Origin: an uncultured bacterium
GTDB taxonomy: Bacteria > Verrucomicrobiota > Kiritimatiellia > RFP12 > UBA1067
Direction: 5' to 3'
Length of the DNA: 59,735 nt
Assembly: GCA_902761275.1 (NCBI GenBank)
Contig: CACWJS010000003.1
Span: 1 to 59,735, forward strand
Every line of letters starts with the position of its first letter. Position 1 is the stretch's first letter. The notes beneath the pieces were generated by a model, which was not told where the DNA came from, did no database searches, and was given only the letters and a program-made list of their open reading frames with translations. Position numbers and translations under genes: made by a program. Positions 7,267-13,175 of the stretch are shown here, piece by piece.

Positions 7267-7926
7267 ATGAACGAAAAGGCAAGGCGAGTGGTCTGGACGC
7301 TGGTGCGAATCGTATCGGCATTGGTGATCGGACATGTAGGATTCTTCTGCCTTATGTGGCTTTTGCCGCTGATGACTGACGTGGTGGCTTCCGAAATAGG
7401 TTGCCTCTGCCTCAGTGCGTTTGCGTTCTTCATGCTCAGGGTTCGCCATTGGCGTTTCTGGGTTGCCGTCGTGATTGGCGTTGTTCTTTGGGTTGCCACA
7501 ATGAGGGTGCATGTATACACAGATCCTCTGTACGATGATGCTTGCGGGTATACGCGCTACATCGGGCTGCCGTTGCCGGCGCATAGAGTTAATGAATGTT
7601 CGTCTGGATTCTCGGTAATGTTTGACGGCAAGCCTGGAAGGTCGGCGATAAACTTGCTTTTCTGGTGCTTCCTCGCCTACGCGCTTGTCGTTGCGCCTCG
7701 CATTGTGCGGTGGTTTCGGGAAGTATGGCGCAATCACAAGAAGTGTGTCGTCGCCTCCGCGGCAGTTTTGTTGACGGCTATCGTGTTGGTAATTGTCTAC
7801 CGTCAGGAAATCGCTGCAAACTGGTATGCGCCTCGGAATTGGCAGTCGCCGCACGGCCATGAGCGACTGCCAAGGCATCTTTGGCCTGAGCGCACCTGGT
7901 GGGAGAATGTGAAGAGCTATTTCTGA
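7267..7926 (+). CDS. Unknown inner-membrane protein
   Basis: A 219-residue protein not matched to a family. Four or five hydrophobic segments are visible: about 12-35, 40-58 and 62-78, then, after a loop of about 60 residues rich in Tyr/Cys, 120-143 and 157-177. The C-terminus is soluble and Trp/Arg/His-rich. It lies in the accessory region between the DUF262-HNH gene and the AbiE pair and could be part of a defence island. There is no direct evidence for that. Confidence 0.55.
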   Translation: MNEKARRVVWTLVRIVSALVIGHVGFFCLMWLLPLMTDVVASEIGCLCLSAFAFFMLRVRHWRFWVAVVIGVVLWVATMRVHVYTDPLYDDACGYTRYIGLPLPAHRVNECSSGFSVMFDGKPGRSAINLLFWCFLAYALVVAPRIVRWFREVWRNHKKCVVASAAVLLTAIVLVIVYRQEIAANWYAPRNWQSPHGHERLPRHLWPERTWWENVKSYF

Positions 7927-7970
7927 GAGCGGCTTTTCGATTTTTCCCGTAGTGAAAACCACGCCAAGCT

Positions 7971-8006
7971 GATGGTTGGAGCGAAGCGCAGAGGCCTGAG
8001 AGCCGA
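7971..8006. repeat. Dispersed 36-base repeat core
   Basis: Begins GATGGTTGGAGCGAAGCGCA. It matches the complement of 4235-4270 with few differences. The bases just before it (GTGAAAACCACGCCAAG) recur in altered form at 13142-13158 behind the recD2 gene. Confidence 0.55.
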
Positions 8007-8075
8007 TGGTCGCGGACGCGGAGGGTGTGTTTTGGCGGCATGCGCGTATCCGCGGCAAAGCTAGCAAGCCCTAAG

Positions 8076-8137
8076 CCTAAGTGCGGCAGTTGAACTGGCG
8101 GAATCAACATCCCGCCAGTTCAACTGCCGCACTTAGG
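8076..8137. repeat. Perfect 26-base-pair inverted repeat (cruciform or terminator)
   Basis: The left arm 8076-8101 begins CCTAAGTGCGGCAGTTGAAC. The right arm 8112-8137 is its exact reverse complement, with a 10-base loop. No T-run follows. A stem this long without mismatch is unusual for a plain terminator. Confidence 0.85.
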
Positions 8138-8268
8138 ATAAGAATGCGCAGACAAACATCTGGGGTGTTGAAAGGTTGTATTCTGGGGGGCTGGTCGCTC
8201 TTTTGGACAAGGCGCCGGCCTATGGCAGAGTTGACGTCGTCAGAAGAAGGAACCATCGTGGAGTGATC

Positions 8269-8487
8269 ATGACTGATCTTGTGAAGGTGAATTACGAAAA
8301 TCAGCCGGACAAGGATCCTGTCGGATGGACTGACGACCCCACTTGGAGCGTTTTCAGGAGAGGACTCGCCAGGAATTGCGGAGGGGGTAAATTGGTTACC
8401 GCACCAGATGGCGGCAAATACCACTACTCCTTCTATTTTGCTGTTGCTCCAGACGTTGACAAGTTGAACAAGTTCTACTGGAAGTAA
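8269..8487 (+). CDS. Small unknown protein
   Basis: A 72-residue protein starting MTDLVKVNYENQPDKDPVGW and ending in an aromatic-rich stretch (YHYSFYFAVAP, KFYWK). GGAG lies 5 bases before the ATG, which decides this start over an upstream in-frame ATG at 8176 whose product begins in repeat sequence. No family was recognised. A strong terminator-like hairpin follows. Confidence 0.4.
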   Translation: MTDLVKVNYENQPDKDPVGWTDDPTWSVFRRGLARNCGGGKLVTAPDGGKYHYSFYFAVAPDVDKLNKFYWK

Positions 8488-8539
8488 ACGCAATCATGCT
8501 ATAGCAACACTGCGGCGCAACTCGTGTTCCAGCGAGCTG

Positions 8540-8571
8540 CCGCCGCGTTCGTTGTGAGCGCGGCGGTTTTT
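8540..8571 (+). terminator. Rho-independent terminator
   Basis: CCGCCGCG and CGCGGCGG form an 8-base-pair stem around an 11-base loop, followed by TTTTT. The loop TTCGTTGTG is shared with the hairpin at 10116-10140. Confidence 0.75.
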
Positions 8572-8658
8572 GCTGCAAAGACTAGATTCTCGCGGATTTG
8601 TTCGGCATGAGATTGAAACGTGTTGCACCGCGATGAACGTTCTGTGGACATGTGGTGC

Positions 8659-8688
8659 TTGACGTGCGGTCTGATAAGATGGTATAAT
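8659..8688 (+). promoter_or_regulatory. Promoter of the AbiE operon
   Basis: TTGACG at 8659-8664, an 18-base spacer, and TATAAT at 8683-8688 preceded by TGG. The leader to the AbiEi start is about 50 bases. Confidence 0.75.
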
Positions 8689-8738
8689 TCGACCAAACAA
8701 ATGACTAGATCGAAGCCAATCATAGAAATAGTTTAACG

Positions 8739-9281
8739 ATGCTATTGAGATTTCAAGATTGTATGAAGCGTTTCGGATCGCCATATCAGATAGAGAAGGC
8801 GGTGCACGACGGGCGTTTGTTCAAAATGATGCCAGGCGTCTATTCCGAAACCGGCGAAGAGAGCGAGATAGAGGTGTTGCAGGCCAGGTACCCCAAGGCA
8901 GTGCTGACTTTGGACAGCGCGTACTACTACTACGACATGACGGACGAGATCCCGGAGTTGTATGTTCTTGCCACGGCGGACAATGCGCCTCGAATAAAGG
9001 AGCTGACCGTTAGGCAGGTATATGTTCCGAGCGAGGCGCTGATGGTCGGTGCGATGCAATACGATTACGAGGGGGAGTCGTTGCGCATCTACGACATTGA
9101 GCGGCTTCTGGTGGAGACAGCACGGATGAAAAACCTGATGCCCGCCGATTTATACAAGGAGGTTGTGCGCTGGTATCGTGCGAATCTTGAGAGACTTGAT
9201 TCATCGAAGATCGGCGAATACGCAGTGGCCTTTCCTCACAAGGATCGCATAATGTCGGTAATCGACGCGGAGATATATTGA
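8739..9281 (+). CDS. AbiEi-family antitoxin (type IV toxin-antitoxin)
   Basis: A 180-residue protein. The N-terminal half resembles the winged-helix 'AbiEi antitoxin' domain (RFQDCMKRFGSPYQIEKAV, then GRLFKMMPGVYSE) and the rest follows the AbiEi pattern (YYYYDMTDEIPELYVLATA; SLRIYDIERLLVETAR). AbiEi proteins repress their own operon and offset the partner nucleotidyltransferase. The next gene is an AbiEii-type toxin whose ATG overlaps this stop (TGATG), the normal order for the system. The gene is less GC-rich than the core genes, consistent with transfer. Confidence 0.8.
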   Translation: MLLRFQDCMKRFGSPYQIEKAVHDGRLFKMMPGVYSETGEESEIEVLQARYPKAVLTLDSAYYYYDMTDEIPELYVLATADNAPRIKELTVRQVYVPSEALMVGAMQYDYEGESLRIYDIERLLVETARMKNLMPADLYKEVVRWYRANLERLDSSKIGEYAVAFPHKDRIMSVIDAEIY

Positions 9282-10087
9282 TGAAGCCACTGAAAGATCA
9301 GATAGAGGAACTTCAGTCCAAAGGCTATAGCGCCGTGTTGGCATCGGCAAAAGTCGTTCATGATGTTGTCTTGATGGCAATAAGCAGAAGTGGATTTAAG
9401 GTGAATGGGACGCTGAAGGGCGGCGTGGTGATGAGTGCGCTTACGAAAGACATCCGGCGCGCAACTCTTGACATGGACATAGACTTTGTCCATCACCCGA
9501 TAAGTGATGCCGGCGTGAGGCGGTTCGTCAATAGATTGTCAAAGTCCATGCCAGGACTTGACTTGGTCATCCGAGGCCGTGTGCTTGATCTTAAGCATGG
9601 AGACTATCGCGGCAAGCGGATATTCCTTGCGGTCAAGGATGAATCCATTCCACGGTGGATTAGGACCAAGATGGACATAGGGGTGCATACACACGAGGAT
9701 ATCAAACAAGTGGATGTGCGTTTTGACATTTCGAACGAAGATGGCTTTGTTGACCTTCAGGCGAATCCCATAGAGCAAATATTTGCAGAGAAGTTGCTTA
9801 GCCTTTTGCGGCATGGGGTTGTCTCAAATCGACCGAAAGACGTATTTGACCTTTATTACCTGTCAGAGAGAGTCTCTGTCGCAAAATTGAAGCCGTGTGT
9901 ACGGGAATTGATCTACGAGAACAAACGTTGTCGAGTGAACGACAAGGATGAAATGGTGCGAATGTTAGACATTGTCTTTAATGCGCGGCCTTTCCTGCGA
10001 CGTTTGAGCAATGCAAAAGCGAATTGGCTTCACGTTGATCCAGAAGAAGCGATCGCAGGAATCAGGCGATTGATCAAGAATTTGTAG
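9281..10087 (+). CDS. AbiEii/AbiGii-type nucleotidyltransferase toxin
   Basis: A 268-residue protein with the nucleotidyltransferase signature of AbiEii toxins: LKGGVVMSALTKDIRRATLDMDIDF (the GG...R-T-x-DxD pattern, about residues 45-69, with the metal-binding Asp pair). Later comes FAEKLLSLLRHG....RPKDVFDLYYL, the conserved KDxxDLY segment of the family. The toxin is bacteriostatic by transferring nucleotides to an RNA target in characterised members, and the pair can act as phage defence. ATG 9281 is chosen over the TTG at 9278. A perfect 8-base-pair hairpin starts within the stop region. Confidence 0.85.
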   Translation: MKPLKDQIEELQSKGYSAVLASAKVVHDVVLMAISRSGFKVNGTLKGGVVMSALTKDIRRATLDMDIDFVHHPISDAGVRRFVNRLSKSMPGLDLVIRGRVLDLKHGDYRGKRIFLAVKDESIPRWIRTKMDIGVHTHEDIKQVDVRFDISNEDGFVDLQANPIEQIFAEKLLSLLRHGVVSNRPKDVFDLYYLSERVSVAKLKPCVRELIYENKRCRVNDKDEMVRMLDIVFNARPFLRRLSNAKANWLHVDPEEAIAGIRRLIKNL

Positions 10088-10104
10088 GTCGTGGAACACG
10101 ACCT
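10086..10104. terminator. Hairpin at the end of the AbiE operon
   Basis: AGGTCGTG-gaa-CACGACCT is a perfect 8-base-pair stem overlapping the AbiEii stop codon. CTAAGCCTAA follows and also occurs at 8071-8080. Confidence 0.5.
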
Positions 10105-10115
10105 AAGCCTAAAAT

Positions 10116-10140
10116 CGCCGCGTTCGTTGTGGGCGCGGCG
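10116..10140. repeat. GC hairpin with TTCGTTGTG loop
   Basis: CGCCGCG and CGCGGCG pair around TTCGTTGTGGG. It shares stem and loop with the terminator at 8540-8571 but lacks the full T-run. Confidence 0.5.
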
Positions 10141-10345
10141 TTATCTGCCGTCGAAGCAGGAGGGTGCACGGGGCTTCTACAAGGTCTGGGTAAGCGACGC
10201 GCCGATCGAGGCCGAGTAGAGGCGGCGCGGCAAAACTGACACCGACTGTGACAACTTCTGGCACCGACGCAAGCGGCAAGATGACTTTTGTTGTCACTCC
10301 CGGCGACGGCACGGCGGCAAAGGCGTTTTTGAGAATTCGGAAATA
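10141..10345 (+). pseudogene. Decayed C-terminal remnants of a secreted protein
   Basis: Two short coding-like pieces in different frames. One (10141-10218) ends in a product like KQEGARGFYKVWVSDAPIEAE before a stop. The other (about 10228-10345) reads TPTVTTSGTDASGKMTF and ends AKAFLRIRK-stop. Both look like the final strands of large exported repeat proteins. No intact start is seen. The rest of the 10088-10390 gap holds hairpins and a promoter. Confidence 0.3.
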
Positions 10346-10375
10346 ACAGCGCGTGAGGTTGTGCCCGCCGGATTA

Positions 10376-10384
10376 TGGTAAAAT
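10376..10384 (+). promoter_or_regulatory. Extended -10 box abutting a start codon
   Basis: TGGTAAAAT ends 6 bases before the ATG at 10391, so transcription would begin at or very near the start codon. No ribosome site fits between. Confidence 0.6.
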
Positions 10385-10390
10385 ACCTGC

Positions 10391-10888
10391 ATGAAGTTCG
10401 GCGCGGCGATTTTGGTGGTGGCGTTGCTCGCTCTCTCCGCTTTTGCGGGGGCGCGGGTTGTCGTGCCGTCGCTGCCGGAGGCGGTGACGCCTGATGCGGA
10501 AGTAAGCACCAACATCGCGCTGAATGTCAATGCGGCGCGGCTGCGGACGCTGACGCTTTCAGTGGAGTTCGAATCGTGCGTGATGAACGAGGTGCTTGTC
10601 GCCATAGGCGCGGATGCGGACTTGGATGGTGATCTTTCGGTTGACGAAGCCGATATTGTGTTTGGCTGCGACTGCGGCGAGTGGTATCGCACCGATCTCC
10701 GCACGGGCACAGCTTCTACAGAAGGGTCTGACCCTTCTGTGGAAGCTACAAACGCGGTTGTCATCGGGAAGCGCGAGTTTGATCCTGCATGGAATCTCGT
10801 AAAGATCGTGCGGCGTGGATTCGGCGAGATAGGCGAGACGGTTTCGGTGGACGAGGAACGCATCCGGTTCGACATCAGGATCCGGTGA
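10391..10888 (+). CDS. Unknown exported protein with an in-frame palindrome
   Basis: A 165-residue protein with a signal peptide (MKFGAAILVVALLALSAFAGA). Around residues 76-90 DADLDGDLSVDEADIVFG looks like a calcium-binding dockerin/EF-like loop. Bases 10711-10747 form a 17-base-pair palindrome translated as TASTEGSDPSVEAT, a likely in-frame insertion. The stop overlaps the next start (TGATG), so this is the first gene of a three-gene operon of exported proteins. No family was recognised. Confidence 0.6.
   Translation: MKFGAAILVVALLALSAFAGARVVVPSLPEAVTPDAEVSTNIALNVNAARLRTLTLSVEFESCVMNEVLVAIGADADLDGDLSVDEADIVFGCDCGEWYRTDLRTGTASTEGSDPSVEATNAVVIGKREFDPAWNLVKIVRRGFGEIGETVSVDEERIRFDIRIR
10711..10747. 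repeat. Palindromic element inside a coding sequence
   Basis: Arms AGCTTCTACAGAAGGGT and ACCCTTCTGTGGAAGCT (one mismatch) surround a 3-base loop. The element keeps the reading frame. Confidence 0.75.
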
Positions 10889-12447
10889 TGGTGGACTGGT
10901 TCTATATCGGCTACTGCACTGTAATGGCGATGTTCGCCGTTGCGTTTGCGTACGCTGCTGCCTTTGGTCTCCGCGCGCTTCGCCGTTTGCCGCGCTCGAT
11001 TCTGCTTGGTTTTGCCGCAGCCGCGACTGTCGCAACCCTTACAGCGCAGAAGACGAACAATGTGCCGCCGAACATGAATCAGCCACAGATGCAACAGGGG
11101 GGTGGCGTTTCTCAGACAGAATTTACAGGACTGACAGGATTTGGAGAAGACAGTTCGAGTTGGAGAAATGAGAATTCCACTCTCCAACTCCAACTCGAAA
11201 CTCCAACTCTTAATCCTGTCCAAACAACAAGCGATGATATTGCGCGAGGCTGGCGCGTCGAATGTGCCGCGACAAATGAAAACATCTCCTACGAAATGCC
11301 GCCGAATGGATCGCTTGTCGGGAACTGGAACATCCACGGCGCAGCGTCATCTTTCGGAAACAATGTGGTTGATTTTGGCGTCTTGCGGACGAGCGGGACG
11401 CTCGTCCCTACCAATTGGTCGTTCCCTCTCGGCACGAATGATGAGGTGTTTTCGTCATTTTGGTATTTCATCGATGGACGCATCCGTCCAACTCCGCGAG
11501 ATGCCGCGCACGAAATCTGCGCTGTTGGCGTTCCAATGTCTGCCGTTCCAGGCCAAAGCCGACTGTGGCGGCTTGACGGCGACGATGGTGCCCGCATCCT
11601 CACATGGGAAAACTTCTTCCTCGGCGGCGACACAAACGCGCCTGTCAACGCGCAGATCATTCTCCGACCCAATGGCGATTTCATCACTCGTTCCAACGAG
11701 GTGGAAACCGCGTATCGCCGCGTCAACCCCGACGACTGGGATGATGATGGGATCCATAACGAGCGAGATGCGAACCCGGCAAGCTACGACGGAGATTTCT
11801 TTGGCGTGGTAAACAGCTTGCCGCCAAACGCGAATGCCGATGCCTACTACTTGCTTGATCTTTCGGTGGCAGGGGTTCTCGGAGTTGCGACAATCCGCGT
11901 CACGTGCGACGGAGTGGTTTTCCCGATATGCTTCACCATCGTTGAGCCTGAAAGTATTGTTGCGACGAGCGTGTGGTGCGAGACCAATGAATGTCCTGGC
12001 GTCGCGGGGAATTTTGCCGGGTACTTTGATGTTGCCGTCATGCCGACAAATGTTAGTTTTCAGGCTATCTTAACGGCAGAGCTTGGATATTCGGCGACAA
12101 ATGCCGTTGGCTTTTTTGCGTTGTCCGAGCATGTTGGTTTGCTCGACCACTCAGTTCATGGAGCGAATAATTGGCATGGAGTCGGCTGGGGCAATAGTTT
12201 TTCCGATACAGTAGCTTTCAAATATTTTCATCCACCGTGGGGGAATGGTGGATCGTTCACATGGCCGATAGAAAATGCATGGCGGTTGCGTTCTGATGGC
12301 TTTGTCACCAACCGAATGCCTTGGAGATCTTCATACGACCAACGATTTGAACTTGATGCCGATGGGACTACACGTATCAGGAAATTTGACTATGTGCTAC
12401 AACAGGGAACAAATCTAGAATTTCAAGTTATGGAGGAAGCAAGATGA
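10888..12447 (+). CDS. Unknown membrane-anchored/exported protein carrying a repeat insertion
   Basis: A 519-residue protein starting MVDWFYIGYCTVMAMFAVAF, with an N-terminal membrane segment at about 4-27 and a second hydrophobic stretch at 36-50. Residues about 285-300 (DDWDDDGIHNERDANP) resemble a thrombospondin type 3-like calcium loop. Residues about 82-111 are encoded by a nested inverted-repeat element (11133-11220) and read as low-complexity Ser/Leu/Gln/Thr. A 9-base-pair hairpin at 11387-11407 encodes LRTSGTLVP. The ATG at 10888 overlaps the previous stop. No family was recognised. The many Asn/Thr-rich beta-type segments suggest an extracellular protein. Confidence 0.6.
   Translation: MVDWFYIGYCTVMAMFAVAFAYAAAFGLRALRRLPRSILLGFAAAATVATLTAQKTNNVPPNMNQPQMQQGGGVSQTEFTGLTGFGEDSSSWRNENSTLQLQLETPTLNPVQTTSDDIARGWRVECAATNENISYEMPPNGSLVGNWNIHGAASSFGNNVVDFGVLRTSGTLVPTNWSFPLGTNDEVFSSFWYFIDGRIRPTPRDAAHEICAVGVPMSAVPGQSRLWRLDGDDGARILTWENFFLGGDTNAPVNAQIILRPNGDFITRSNEVETAYRRVNPDDWDDDGIHNERDANPASYDGDFFGVVNSLPPNANADAYYLLDLSVAGVLGVATIRVTCDGVVFPICFTIVEPESIVATSVWCETNECPGVAGNFAGYFDVAVMPTNVSFQAILTAELGYSATNAVGFFALSEHVGLLDHSVHGANNWHGVGWGNSFSDTVAFKYFHPPWGNGGSFTWPIENAWRLRSDGFVTNRMPWRSSYDQRFELDADGTTRIRKFDYVLQQGTNLEFQVMEEAR
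11133..11220. repeat. Nested inverted-repeat element, intragenic copy
   Basis: The outer arms are GACAGGATT (11133-11141) and AATCCTGTC (11212-11220). The inner arms are GAGTTGGAG (11157-11165) and CTCCAACTC (11182-11190 and again 11201-11209). The part from 11174 to 11220 is nearly identical to 43730-43779 between two other genes. Confidence 0.8.
11387..11407. repeat. Short hairpin inside a coding sequence
   Basis: GGACGAGCG-gga-CGCTCGTCC is a perfect 9-base-pair stem within the gene at 10888-12447. Confidence 0.5.
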
Positions 12448-13130
12448 ATGGTGTGCTTAAAACGATGGTCGGCTTGCTGGCTGCATGTCTTTTGCAGGTG
12501 GCATTTGCAACAACCGTTGAAGAGGCGCGAGCTCAGGCGCTGTCGTCGACAAACTACTGGGGTGTTTCATTTGCTGAATATCGTTTGCGGGTTGGCGAGT
12601 CTGTCCCTTTCCTCGCGACTAACGGAACGCTGTCGGCGCGTCAGGCCCTTTGCGATTGGTATGTGTCTCTTGCCGGATTCGTCTCACCAACCAATTCAGT
12701 GACTGACTATGAATCTTGGTTGGATGAGCAGGTCGTGGCGTTGTCGGCATATTCGCGCTTCCTGGTTGATCCACAGTTTACAAACGCTTGGGTGGCGGCG
12801 GCCTGTCGTCTCGGTGCTTTGCGAGATGCGATTCCGACAAAAGACGACCTCCGTATGGGTATGAAGAACAAGCTTTTTGTTGATGGACTTCTTGTAGACA
12901 ATAATACCGTCAAAGAAATCAAAGGGGATTTCCTAAGGGAACAGGATTTTGCATTTGCGCGGCAATCAGCGTCTGACATTCTTGCTCGCCCTGTTGTGGA
13001 TGTGTTTGGACAGAAGGGGATTCCCAAGCTTCCAATCGATGAGAGGAGTGCGTTTGCTTCAAATTATGTCGGCACGGCCCGCTTGTCTACGGAGGAGGCG
13101 AATGCGGTTCTTCAACAATTGAGCAGGTGA
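12444..13130 (+). CDS. Unknown exported protein
   Basis: A 228-residue protein with a signal peptide (MNGVLKTMVGLLAACLLQVAFA). The mature part is helical with no motif recognised. Its ATG overlaps the stop of the preceding gene (ATGA) and completes a three-gene operon, so the products may work together at the cell surface. The downstream bases 13138-13175 carry a degenerate copy of the dispersed repeat seen at 7951-7980. Confidence 0.55.
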   Translation: MNGVLKTMVGLLAACLLQVAFATTVEEARAQALSSTNYWGVSFAEYRLRVGESVPFLATNGTLSARQALCDWYVSLAGFVSPTNSVTDYESWLDEQVVALSAYSRFLVDPQFTNAWVAAACRLGALRDAIPTKDDLRMGMKNKLFVDGLLVDNNTVKEIKGDFLREQDFAFARQSASDILARPVVDVFGQKGIPKLPIDERSAFASNYVGTARLSTEEANAVLQQLSR

Positions 13131-13175
13131 GCGGTAGAATAGTGAAGACCGTGCCAAGTTGATATCCGGAGCGGT

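Noticed and set aside
10141-10345. An intact small secreted-protein gene
   Set aside because: The coding-like pieces are in different frames with a stop between them and no start with a ribosome site.
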